Shown here: one piece after another, positions 40,452 to 51,322 of the stretch
Layout: the number at the start of each line of letters is the position of its first letter
Numbering within the stretch: position 1 is the stretch's first letter
From: Selaginella tamariscina
Taxonomy: Eukaryota > Streptophyta > Lycopodiopsida > Selaginellales > Selaginellaceae
Direction: 5' to 3'
NCBI GenBank assembly: GCA_003024785.1
Contig: PUQB01000361.1
Location: 1-64,000, forward strand
Length of the DNA: 64,000 nt
The notes under the pieces: model-generated
Seen by the model: the letters and a program-made list of their open reading frames with translations, nothing else
What the model was told of the DNA's origin: nothing
Database searches by the model: none
Position numbers and translations under genes: made by a program

Positions 40452-41105
40452 GAGTGTTTTGATCTAAGATTGTGGGCATGGCTTTAAATGTATAACGGTT
40501 TTTCCTTGTTCTTAAGCTGCAGAGTTGACATTGGATTTAGCAGCTTGCGCGTAAGCTTTGAAGTGTTTCAGACGTTAATCTACCATTACACTCCTAAGAA
40601 TCATTCATCCACATGTGCAACATTCATTTAAAAATTTGCTATTTTAACGTCGTGGGTTGATGCATCTGTACATGCTTAAACATTCTGATTTACGTATTGT
40701 GACATATCCATGCATACTTTTCAAAGATATTGACAAGCATTCCATTATAAATGGTAAAATGTCGTATGCATACAGATATACATATATACATAGCTTATTG
40801 TATACATACCCGATGTACAGAGATTAGAATAGGATCATATTAAATTATTAGTTGCTTTGTGAAGTATCAAGTGGTTACCTCACGATCTCAATTTCTATAC
40901 ATATTATTAATTTAATTTAGAATATATTCTTTCAGAAATATAATAAATAATATTATTAAATGTTAAATTTTAAAAACAGTAAAAAGATTGTCCCATTATG
41001 AAGAAGTTAAATATAAATTATCGTTTTCGTTGTCTGGCAAGACTCAGAATGAATCTCAATGAAGATTTTTGAAGTGAAGAATGAGAATAGAGGAGTGACA
41101 ACTTT
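40452..41105. other. Spacer between the two dirigent genes
   Basis: No gene. This is the promoter and leader region of copy 1 followed by the 3' flank of copy 2; AT-rich, with no clear repeat. Confidence 0.6.
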
Positions 41106-41547
41106 TCAGTAGTGTCTTGCATAGCCGGTTGCAAACCTGTACACACACTGCCACCAACAACTGCAATTTCCCTTACCGGGTTCGGCACCGGTTCTGTCCT
41201 TGTAAACTTACAGTCCCATTAGGAAACACTGCAGTGAAGACGTTAAGCAAGGTTGAGCTTGTTCTTGAGTTAGTGAGGTAGAAGCCCTGCATCCTGCCGA
41301 CGAAGCTCTGAATTCTAGCGAGGATCTATATAACGGGTCATCAATCGCTATGAGTGTGCCGAACGGGTTAGTAGAGACATCATGTTCGGGCCTGCAATTA
41401 ACGTTGGTAGCGTTCTCCGGGTGCTCGATGTCGACTGTGTCGTGCATGTAAAACTCCAAGGTCGAATTGCAGGCAGATTCTGCCAGGGAAAAAAGGAGAA
41501 ATGTGCTATCTGTTTGCAAGTACTAAGAAGAATGTTATCTTTGCCAT
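41106..41547 (-). CDS. Dirigent protein, copy 2
   Basis: Start 41547 (MAKITFFLVLA) matches the signal peptide of copy 1. Conserved blocks: LEFYMHDTVDIEHPENATNV, IAGP, NPFGTLIAIDDPL, NPVREIAVVGG, then in the restored frame VYRFATGYARHY and a stop at 41106. Several one-base changes are needed (about 41510, 41395 and 41145, and one or more between), so the product cannot be read straight through. The last residues ATGYARHY plus stop suggest where copy 1 should also end. Same strand and same organisation as copy 1, about 650 bases apart: a tandem duplication. Confidence 0.83.
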
Positions 41548-42690
41548 GATTTCTGCTAATGTTCTCTGTACGTGCTTAAATCTGCCTTGCATAGTGACAA
41601 TGTTGTGCTTATCTATACACCTGGACGAGTTCTCGTTCGCACACGCAAGCGCGCGCGCACACACACACACGCTCGATGGTGTAAGCATGGTGAGTGACGT
41701 TAGCACGCTGTAAACGCTTGGTGAGTTCCTTCTGATGAAGCTTCATGTGCGTGTGGATACATTATGTGATGTATTTGTATATCCATGTGTTGCAAGACAG
41801 ACTTGTCGACTTTCCCCAAGAAGCGTGTGTGTGATATGCGTGCTTGATACATATATATAGCATTATATAACTTTTATCATGTTAAATTGGTAACAGAGTC
41901 CAATATTATATATACAGATTCAATGCATATATAAGTATATTTTCATTAATATATGTCATAAAATACGTTATCTTAAATTATTCATTATTTGAACCAGGAC
42001 ATGGTCACACCTCATAATAATTTCTTATAATTTTGATTTTACAATATAAATTTAATAATTTAATGATTATACTTGACCCATTGTAATAATATTTTCACAT
42101 TTTAAAAACATATAATTAAGAATTTATGTTTAAAATATTAAATTAATAATTATTTATATTAAATTTAAATTTAGATTTTAATTTTATACTATAAAATTAA
42201 TAATATAGGTTATAAAGATATTAAAAATAAAGGTTTATTAGTTTATCCAATACTAATTGTATTTAAATAATTCAGCTTAATCCTTTATGATTTTATAATG
42301 TAAATTTAGTAATTTATTGAAATTTTAATGGTTCTTATTTAAGAAATATAAAATTAACGCACTAATCAATATTAATTGTATATTTTTTGATTGCATCAAA
42401 ATTTTGTGTTGGAAAATGAAACGTGCTTTAATTTTGAAAGGTTTATCCAAAAATATTATATAAATTTATATTTTACATTATAATTTATATAGTTTTTACA
42501 AAATTATCATGTAAATTTTTATAATGTATAAGGCTATAAAATAAAAGACTATATATATAATATAATATATATATATATATTATTATATTCCAGATGTGAT
42601 GCAAATATATAAAATCATAAAATGCCATGTCGATGCACGCGGACACACGCCCACACATGTGAATGTGTACGTATTCTACCAAATGGATGC
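41548..42690. other. Spacer with no gene found
   Basis: Dirigent promoter region followed by AT-rich sequence and a TA tract near 42555. A short CG/CA-rich repeat (CGCACACAC type) lies at 41648-41670. Confidence 0.65.
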
Positions 42691-42691
42691 T

Positions 42692-43560
42692 TCATTTCCT
42701 ATCCATGAAATATTGAAAGCATTGGCTTTCTGAAACCTGTGTGTGTATAGCGTTTTCACTCTCTATCTGCTGCATCGTTTCTGATAGCATGCATCCTCTT
42801 CTTGGACTGCAATACCAACTACCCAATTGTATGAGCGATCTTATCAAGTTACTCTTATGCAATGTAACAGATGTTTTAGAAATTGCATATGCACAACACA
42901 GGCATCTGCGGAAACAATGGAAAGCTTTTGAACCGCAACTTCGAGCTGCCACTGCAGGGTCATGATAACTGCAAACATTGACATCGACAAAGGGGCAATC
43001 AACGGTGCAACATCCACCGTGAATGCTATCCTAACACAATGGAGCCCCCAGTATGCGTGTGTGCATAGAAATTCTCGGAACTGATTCGATCATTTGCAAC
43101 CTTGCTGTCAGAGAAAAGCCAAGCAGGTTAGCTGCTATCTCTTCTCCATGGTGCAGGCAGGATGTTCAATGCATCTGATGGTGCTTGATGATCTCTCTGC
43201 ACCTATACCACACCCTCTCTGGACAATACTCAGTTGGGTTTCCGTACATTCTGATGGATCACTGTACATTCTCATTCTGCGTTTTAGCAGCATCGAATCG
43301 AAAAGATTCGGGAGTTCCCCGCTTCAGCATATAGTAGGCACTCACCTTAAGGAACAATCTGCTCACTTCTGCAGCCATTCCGATAGCAGCCTATTAGAAG
43401 ATCTAATCAACTGTCTCACAGTGTCGTTCTTCAGCAGCTCGGTTTGAGTCGCATCAAGAGCCGATCATCCATTATGCTAATAATTCTCTGGCTCAACCTG
43501 TACACCTCTTGAACTGGTTGCGGCTTATAGCTCCTTATCAATCAGCTCCATATGCAGATT
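42692..43560 (-). pseudogene. Unresolved coding remnant, family not recognised
   Basis: This GC-richer island has long open frames on both strands. On the minus strand successive open pieces read protein-like: YKPQPVQEVYRLSQRIISIM, ATQTELLKNDTVRQLIR with SSNRLLSEWLQK, SAYYMLKRGTPESFRFDAAK, SIRMYGNPTEYCPERVWYRC, GEEIAANLLGFSLTARLQMI, and a Cys-rich piece (CCTVDCPFVDVNVC). They need a frame change about every 100-150 bases. On the plus strand, 42966-43040 reads VMITANIDIDKGAINGAT, which resembles the Pif1/Helitron helicase motif before the 2B region, and a 118-codon frame follows. I cannot decide between a broken host gene on the minus strand and a decayed Helitron-like helicase on the plus strand. 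Confidence 0.35.
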
Positions 43561-43901
43561 CGGGATCACACACGCACGCACGCACGCATGCGAAAAGACA
43601 CGCAGTGATTTCATCTTCTACTTGATCATTTTTTCAGGCTCTAGCCTGCTAGATGTAACACAAAACTCTATGCGGACCGCTATATATCTACACTATTGTA
43701 CATAGAGATGCACACACACGCTGTGTATGTGTGAGAGAGAGAGAGGAGATGAAACTCATTCAGGTACCAAGTAAATACAGTATTAGCATGTTGTAAACAT
43801 GTACAGTACATGAGTAAGTGTACAGAATAACACTTACTCATGTACTCATAGATATATTGGTATTGACTGGTTAATGGAGTTAATAGCAATTAAATACAGC
43901 T

Positions 43902-45935
43902 TCAATACCCCTTTGGTGGATTAAACAAATAAGGTCCGTAGTCAGTCTCAGACCCACCCTGTCCAGTTCCTTTCCTGAAGTGCTCCTCGAGTTTCTCACG
44001 TCCCTGTAATGAACAGAATACATACATACAACATATATATATATATATATATAATATATATAATATATATATATCATATGTAAGAGACAGACTGAATCTT
44101 TGCATATGCGATGTCACATATCTTCCTCGTGTTGTGCTTCTCCCATTGAAAGTTTTTAAAGGCCTTGTAAAACTTAACTGTGGCTGCCACTGTGGTAAAG
44201 TTAACAAAGCATAGCCTAAGTTGCACCGGTTTCTGCACATAAACTCAGTTAATTAAGACAAAAAACAATTATATATATACACCTGAAGTCAATAGGCATG
44301 TACAAGAAGTCGAATGCAGAAACCTCGTTGGGATCCTTTACGTCAGCATTACATTTACGACAGTGTCTCTCAATCTTCTCCACAAGCATCTCCTGACTGT
44401 ACATAAGTAATTTTAACACACGCACGCACGCACGCACGCACACTTACGTGTATTTATTTGGGATATTCTTGAGCATCAGAGTCGTTCGATGATCGCCTTG
44501 TTCCTTAAATCGTAATCAACCTCCTTAACCACTGCAGGCGGGGTGGGATATTCCTCAGGCGTGGTGGGATATTCCTCCTTTGAGCTTCTTCAGCATCGGC
44601 CACGGAAAAACAAGTAACTGCCGTGTAGTAAACGACCGCATGGGTAAAGGGGACGGTCTTGGTGTAGGTGTGCCCTGCACCATGCTTGTGGTGCTCGTGC
44701 TTACGTGTCCCTCCCGCCTGCTTAAACTCGATCTTAACCACGTTGCCACCGATTTCCGTACCGTCCAGCTCCGCATTGCTCTCTCTGCGTGCCGTACAAT
44801 CCGCAAATTCCACGAATCTATGGGTCCTCTTCGCTGGAGATTCCCGGATATCCCTCACGTCACCTGCACACACAGGAGTTCATCTTTAACAATCTAGATA
44901 CTAACTTGCAATGATTTGTATATCATAGTTACTCAAACATAATATACACTATCTGGTGTTCCTGTAGTCAAGACAACACTCGTAGATGCGTATCAGACCG
45001 TATATACAACAAATACATATATGAATATCTGACATGTATTTGTGCAGTCATAGAAATATGCATATTCTATATGTGTTGAGAGTAATTATGTCCTCAATCC
45101 GACCAAAAAGGAACCTCAAAACCGAAGATAGACAAACCCAAGACATTGGAGAGTTACGAGCATAGAAAGCTTCATGAATGATTAAAAAAATACATAGAGA
45201 CACACACAGTTCCACAGAACGAAGATGATATGAAAGAATTATGCAGAGAGAGTTACCAAATCTTTGGAAAGTTGCCTTGAGAGTGTTGTAATCAATATCT
45301 GCATCCAGATTGAAGACAACAAGAGTCCCCTGATTGTTCATATTATCCATCTCATCCGCGCCATAGCAACACGGAGGAACATAGACAGCCCAAACTGCCT
45401 GTCCGTTAATCAACCCTTTGGCAGCCTGCATCTCCTTTTCCACAGCGGCCAGCGCTTGACGGTGTTCCTGGGGCCTGCATCCGTCTACTCCCTGGCTAGC
45501 CAAGTACTCGGAACTCTGCACATCTTTTAGGACATTTACGTAGTGCTGGTGGAGCACGTTTCCTGCTTGTATATCTTTCAGGGCCGCCTCTGCATGCCGC
45601 ACGTCATAGTAATGAACCTCGGCTACACCGAGATGTACTTGAGCCGGATCCTGCGTCACTTTGGCATACCGCACGTCGCCCCATCTTTCAGCAATGGATA
45701 TAAGTCGGTCTGTATCTACATCGTATGGTAGTAACTCAATCAGGATCGCTCTAGATGGCTGCCCGCTCGCTAAGATCGACCCGTAGAAATAGGTTTCCGT
45801 CTTAATCAGACTGGCGTCCGCCTGCTCGTCCGACTGCATCAGGGACTCCGACCGATGAATCTCACTGCCCTCTCGTGGGACGAACTCTTTCGCATTCGGA
45901 TTCAGATTGACACCTTCGGTACACCGCAGTCGCAT
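43902..45935 (-). CDS. TEL: Mei2-like RNA-binding protein, TERMINAL EAR1-like
   Basis: RNA-binding regulator of meristem and leaf initiation. Exons on the minus strand: 45935-45257, 44863-44448, 44396-44283, 44232 to about 44089, 44003-43902; about 485 aa. Near the N-terminus LNPNAKEFVP is a PAM2-like motif for binding poly(A)-binding protein. RRM1: AILIELLPYDVDTDRL to HYYDVRHAEAALKDI. RRM2: GTLVVFNLDADIDYNTL across the exon 1/2 border to RFVEFADCTARRESNAELDG. The C-terminal Mei2 RRM: TTLMLKNIPNKYT, HCRKCNAD, SAFDFLYMPIDF, RNRCNLGYA, VKFYKAFKNFQWEKHNTRKI, GREKLEEHF. Three one-base losses are inferred (two near the end of exon 2, one at about 44208 in exon 4). The donor of exon 4 is unclear because GT is not at the expected place. 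The short length fits TEL rather than AML proteins. Confidence 0.92.
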
Positions 45936-46369
45936 GTGTTGTGAACCTAACCTTCTCCCCGTTTCCTAGGTATTCATATAGTGTATTTTTGTCTCCTTTA
46001 ATCCGACGGTCGCTGATGAGGTGATAAATCCGACGGTTGGCGTTTCTTAGGGTGTCCTCGATATTCTACCTTTACGGGACCTTTTGTACTAGGTACTTTG
46101 AGGTTACAAGGTTGTGGGAGTGGATTTGGTTGGTGGGTATATTTATTTGATTAGATGTTTTAAGCTTGATCATTTATTTGATTATATGCTTTAACCATGG
46201 TTTAATTCATGTAAGATTACTTAGTTAAGAGGCTTAACCTGGGCTGTCGAGCTATTAACCTCTCTCGTGCATCAGAATGTTTCCCAAAAATCTGGTATTT
46301 AAGACGATCAATTCAAATATTTTTACTTATTAAGCTGCTCAACTATTTTAATCGTTTGTGTATAGGTTT

Positions 46370-46420
<51 letters not shown>

Positions 46421-46813
46421 ATCAACATGCAGAATGTTTTGTGCGGCAAGAGAATAGAACATGTTGGTTAAGAACTTGTGTCCATGAGTCACACAACATA
46501 AACCACTGTGTACGACTATGCGTTTAGAATAAAAACAAATTAATAGAATACAACGAGATCCCTGCATAATGATGATATATATCTGATCTGACACTGGTAA
46601 AATCTTAAACTAAATCTTAAACTAAATGTAGGATTTTTAATGCTCTGTGCATGCATGCAACTTGTCTACATCAGCACGTAAAAAGTAAGGTGGCTTCTTC
46701 TTTTATTACCCCCGCACGCTTCTTATTATTGTTTTCACTTTAAAACTCTACGTATACTATACCTAAACCTAATCCTAACTAATTACGTATACTAGACCTA
46801 AACCTAACCCTAA
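45936..46813. other. Spacer: TEL promoter, GT repeat and telomere-like repeats
   Basis: No gene. A (TG)n tract lies at 46374-46419. At 46745-46815 a ~50-base unit containing CCTAAACCTAA and CCTAACTAAT is present twice in tandem. Confidence 0.7.
46374..46419. repeat. (TG)n microsatellite
   Basis: Uninterrupted TG run of about 45 bases. Confidence 0.95.
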
Positions 46814-46815
46814 CT
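46745..46815. repeat. Tandem duplication with telomere-like CCTAAAC/CCTAACC units
   Basis: TACGTATACTA-ACCTAAACCTAA-CCTAACTAATTA occurs twice with few changes. Overlaps the 3' end of the tail-anchored gene. Confidence 0.75.
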
Positions 46816-47991
46816 AATTAAGTTGATGTAAGTATATACTAAATATATTCTCACTTAAACTAGGTAGGTACCACGATAGTACCCCGTTACTTAGTTTACA
46901 AAAGACATAAACAAGGCCTATACACAAGAAAACTGCTTGTACCAAAGCTAACAAGCCACACCTGAGAATCGAGCCTTTCAATTCCTGTACGTGGTTTTCC
47001 GTCTCTAACCTCTTCAAAGCGCTTGTCAGGCTGTATATAATCTCATCTTTGATAACCATAGCCCGATCAAATTCATCTTTGTCAACCGTGATAGTATTAC
47101 TATTGCTGATTAAACTCTGTTCCTCGATCACCTGTTTCATTCTCTGCGAGTCTTTCACATTCTCATCCATCATGTTCCCGAGCATCACCTGTTGAAGCTC
47201 GACCTCGTTCACGAGGGCATCCAGCACGGTCACAAGCTCACTAGACAGGCTTCCAACCAGTGCCTTCTCAGCTTCTAATGCAACTATGGTAAAACATGAA
47301 AAAACAACAAGAGAAAACGAAAACAAGCCTGTGTACCTTGTGTACATGGTGCCAAATTCCCATTAAGTCTAACAGTTTCTGCTTTCTCATGTTTAATACC
47401 TTCATTGTTAGCTATGAACAAACTAGAGTTACTACCTTTCGAGGAGAAGGTTGAACGTGAGCCGCTACCTGAGAAGGTCATCACAGTGCTCGAGCTGCTG
47501 CCGCTGCGTACTATTTCAGTACTGGGACGAACTTCGTCAACCATCACAGTGCTACTGTTGGTGGATTGCTCGCTGCCAACAAGCACAGTGCTGGAGCTGG
47601 TAGTACTGTTGGTGGATTGCTCGCTGCGAACGAGCACACAGCTGCTGCTGGTGGGTTCACTGCCAACAAGCACACAGCTGCTACTTGCGTTGGATTTCCT
47701 GCTAGAAACGGATGGAATGAGCACAGACCCACTGCTGCGGCACAAATCAGTGAATTGATCATCGATTATCTGCCATCCCTGAGAATTTGGAGTCCGTCCG
47801 ATCTTTGTGGGATTTTCCATGTACATCTCCCTCTGGAGCTTCTCAATGTCATCCAGAGCCTTCTGCTGCTTCATCTCCGTGTAAGAAATTCGGTGATGCG
47901 TGAAGAATCGGTGTATCAGTGATTTGATCAACTCGTCAATCTCTAGATCCCCCTGAATCGCCTGAAATCCGCACATAAACCCTCCATGCAC
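46814..47991 (-). CDS. Tail-anchored coiled-coil protein with VLVGSE repeats, unrecognised
   Basis: Two exons, 47991-47337 and 47283-46814, join in phase 1 across a 53-base intron to give 374 aa without any frameshift. The N-terminal part (IDELIKSLIHRFF, KALDDIEKLQREMYMENP) is helical. Residues about 100-170 are Ser/Thr-rich and built of tandem units such as SSCVLVGSE, SSCVLVRSEQSTNS, STVLVGSEQSTNS and STVMVDEV. Exon 2 is a long helix with heptads (ALVNEVELQQVMLGNMMDE, MKQVIEEQ, IYSLTSALKRLETENHVQEL), followed by one membrane span (LLALVQAVFLCIGLVYVF) and about 25 residues. The layout is that of a tail-anchored protein of ER, nuclear envelope or outer organelle membranes; a KASH-like or WIT-like role is possible, but no family motif is seen. 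The intron is unusually short. Divergent from VDAC. Confidence 0.65.
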
Positions 47992-48713
47992 TAATGAGAT
48001 ACATACGGCTCGTCTCGGAGAGATCGATCTGTAGCGATTCCTCGGGACACGAAGAAGCTAGGGTTTTTTAGCACGGCTTAAAAGTAAGCTGCCTTTTAGG
48101 GTTCGAACACGTGGCGCTGCCGTGGCGGACACGTCAGTTTGAGCCCTAAAACCCCGGACGCCAGGGCTGGATTAAAATAGGGCTAACTGTTGTTTATTGC
48201 GCCTTCATCGTTCTCATTTTCACTCTTTTCGTCTCTCTGCGGCGCTAGGGATTGTTCTTGGAGGAGCTTGACGGTACTGCGGCAATCGGATTCTTGCGCG
48301 GTGTTCTTGAGGTGAGTCTGTGTGGAAATGTAGCATCTGTATAGATTGTAGCGTTTCCTTAGTTGTATATAGAGCTACGGCAGTCGGATTCTTGCAGCAC
48401 TGCAAGGCGCTAAGATGAAAATGTAGAAATTTGCATGGACTGTTTTCGCAGCTTTTCTGTGGAATCGATCTGCTTTTTAGAGCCAGGGCAATCGGATTCT
48501 TCCGGAGCTGTAGGATCTTGAGGTGAAATTTGAGAAATCGGAGAGTTTCCGCTTGGAATCGATGTGCTTTTGGGCATTTGTTCAGCTTAGGGCTGTGAAA
48601 ATGTGGGGCCTTTACAGCTTTTCCCATTCTAGGGTTTTAAGCTGTGTATTAGCTTTTCTGTGCTTTTTAGAGCTTTTCCATGACGATCTTATTTTTTTTT
48701 CACAGTGCCAGAG
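47992..48713 (+). promoter_or_regulatory. Divergent promoter and VDAC leader with degenerate repeats
   Basis: Separates the tail-anchored gene (minus) and VDAC (plus). ACGTGGC and GGACACGTCA motifs at 48110-48135 sit near the middle. Between 48275 and 48560 an imperfect unit of about 105 bases containing CGGATTCTT recurs three times (48284, 48376, 48489). A leader intron is likely, from GAGGTGAGTC (48310) to the CAG at 48705, just before the VDAC start. Confidence 0.55.
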
Positions 48714-50057
48714 ATGGGAAAAGGTCCTGGCGTGTTCAGCGACATTGGCAAGCGGACGAGAGGTAAATGCATCTTATTTGCTTTAGTTTTTGTTTAGGGG
48801 TCTGATCTGTACTTGTTATCTCAGACCTACTCACGAGGGATTTTACTAGTGAACAGAAGTTCACTGTGACGTCTACGACGAGATCGGGACTGGTAACAAT
48901 GATTCCACACATAATATAAGCAAGTTTATTTTTCTGCTGTTGTAGGTTTTCACTTCCAGCGGGAACAAGAAGGGGGAGCAGTTCGCTGGGCACGTCAACA
49001 CCCAGTTCAAAAACAACAATGTGACGGTGGATGTCAAAGTTGATACGAACTCCAATGTGAGAAAACATTATTTGATTCTTTGACCTCCTGCTGATACAAT
49101 CTTTTATAGATTCATGGTGTCATTACTGCTAATGAGATCGCTAAGGGAGCGAAATCGGTGTTTACATTCACCATTCCGGATCAAAAGTCTGGCAAGGTTG
49201 GTTGCATTTCATATGTGAGTTCTTTGTGCTTTACACATTTGAGTATGTTCTGTTCTTACATATATGACGAGAGCAAGCACTATGTGTGCTTTGTAAATAG
49301 GAATTGCATATAGCTGAATGGTGGTCGATTCTCATGAGGACATACATTCATGGTTTCTGCTCTGTGTTTTGAAACTTGTAAACACCCAGTGTGTAGCGTG
49401 CGTCGCCTTTTGTAAGCGTATAGTAGTTTTGCGTTAGAGAGAGAGGAAAGAGATTGGTATATTTTTAACTGTTCTTCTTCAGGTGGAGTTGCAATATGTG
49501 CACGATCTGTTTGGCCTGACTACAAGCATTGGGCTGACTTCTTCGCCGGTTGCTGACGTGAGTACAATTGTTGGGAACGATGTTATTGCTGTAGGTGGTG
49601 AACTGTCGTTTGATACGGCCAGCGGGACTGTTTCCAGATACAGTGCTGGGGCCGGATTGACGAAGCCTGATTATAGCGCTGCCATTCACTTGTGAGTTGC
49701 CTTTCCACTATATTATACTTTAGAATCGGAGACACACACACACAGAAAAATCGTTATACGAAATCTAACATATATGTATATTGTGAAGCTGGATTTATCT
49801 GTAAGTTTGGTGTTCTCTTCACGCGCAGAAAATGCGTGTTCTAACTTAAAACACGACAGTATTCAGCTGCATTACAATCTAAGCGCATTTATTTAAGTTA
49901 GCTTAACTGCACAACTCTTTTTAGATGAGAAAGTGTTGTTTTTGGGAACTAGTCGTACTATGGCATACTCAGAACGGTGTCTCTCTCTCTGCATGCGTTA
50001 AAAATGTTAATTAATTTGTATATTGTTATTTCTTGTGTTGTATGTTTGTATCCTTGC

Positions 50058-50100
<43 letters not shown>

Positions 50101-50463
50101 TTTTGACAGTTTAGTAGTGCCGTGTTTTAGTTCGTGAATGATGCATTGTTGTGCAGGGCGGACAAGGGCGACACGCTGAAGGCATCGTACTGCCATACGG
50201 TGAACGCCAAGACGAAGACGACTGTGGGTGCGGAAGTGGCTCACAAGCTGTCGAGAAAGGAGAACACGTTCACGATAGGCGCGTTGTATGTGTTGGACCC
50301 GCTGACGGCAGTGAAGGCGAGGCTTAACAACCACGGTCAGGTTGGTGCACTGCTGCAGCACGAGTGGAGGCCCAAGTCCTTGGTCACCATATGTGGGGAG
50401 TTGGACACCAAGGCATTGAACAACAGTCCCAAGATTGGTTTGGCTATTGCTCTCAACTCGTGA
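48714..50463 (+). CDS. VDAC: Voltage-dependent anion channel (mitochondrial porin)
   Basis: Beta-barrel pore of the mitochondrial outer membrane exchanging metabolites and ATP. Six exons: 48714-48762, 48825-48892, 48946-49056, 49110-49196, 49483-49691, 50157-50463; every junction is GT-AG and in phase, giving 276 aa, the normal length. MGKGPGVFSDIGKRTRDLLT is the conserved N-terminal helix start; KNNNVTVDVKVDT, IPDQKSGKVELQYVHD, VGAEVAHKLSRKENTFTIG, LDPLTAVKARLNNHG and LLQHEWRPKSL are porin-family blocks, the last two forming the eukaryotic porin signature region. No indel is present, unlike most neighbours. Start chosen because it follows the leader intron and matches the family N-terminus. 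Confidence 0.97.
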
Positions 50464-51016
50464 AGGTACGGTTTATGGAGGGTGTGGTTTCTTGTTTTAT
50501 TTGGTGATAATGTTTTGGTGATGCTCTTAAGAAGGATGTAATGGGATTACGCCTGGGCTGCTACACAAATACACACACGGATTGGTTGGTAAGTTGTAGA
50601 TTTTGCATATTCTACTACTATACTGGGTAGCGTCTCTCTCTCTCTCTCATTTTGTTCTCTCTTGTAATAATCTTGTTGCTTTTAAGAAAGATACACATTC
50701 AATGCCTAGTTCACACACACACACACATCAGAACCCTGGCAAATTTATTTGTTATCTTTAATTTCATCTAAATTTGATGAACTGTAGTGTGTTAAGTTTT
50801 AGAATATGCCACATCAGCACGTACATAAAACTTTGTTTGTCTCGAGTGTGTATATGTATTTACTTTGCATATATATACTGTGGGTTCACTATTAATGTTC
50901 ACAATATTAATACATAAATACAATCAACTTATTTAAATATGACATACTGTATTATAAAATTAACTTATTACACAAACACACAGATATGTGTGCGTATGTA
51001 ATACAGTTTTCATGAA

Positions 51017-51058
<42 letters not shown>

Positions 51059-51322
51059 ATCTGTGGTACATATAGAGGCATAATATTTATTAATTTAATA
51101 TACTTATACAACATATATTTTAAATTTATATTGTTTGAATTAAGTTTGAAGTAGTGATGTATTTTTACAAGATCTCCTTATAATTTTATAATCTTAAATA
51201 AATATCTATAAACACATTGATAAATAGAAAAATAACAAAAATATTATAAAATATAACATTTTAGGTTATATATCAGTAAACTGTACAGTTTAATATGTTA
51301 TGTATGCTATGTTGTATAGTGA
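50464..51322. other. 3' flank of VDAC, convergent with the MFS gene
   Basis: No gene. Contains the VDAC 3' region, short CT and CA runs, and a (TA)n run at 51021-51056. Confidence 0.7.

Noticed and set aside
43094-43447. 118-codon plus-strand frame taken as a gene
   Set aside because: Not rejected outright, but no family is recognisable and the opposite strand reads more like protein; kept only as an unresolved remnant.
44580-44897. Plus-strand frame of 105 codons over TEL exon 2
   Set aside because: Antisense to RRM2 of TEL, which has unmistakable motifs.
47405-47922. Two plus-strand frames of about 117 codons, rich in Leu-Val-Thr repeats
   Set aside because: Antisense shadows of the Ser-rich repeat array in the tail-anchored gene, which has matching splice phases.
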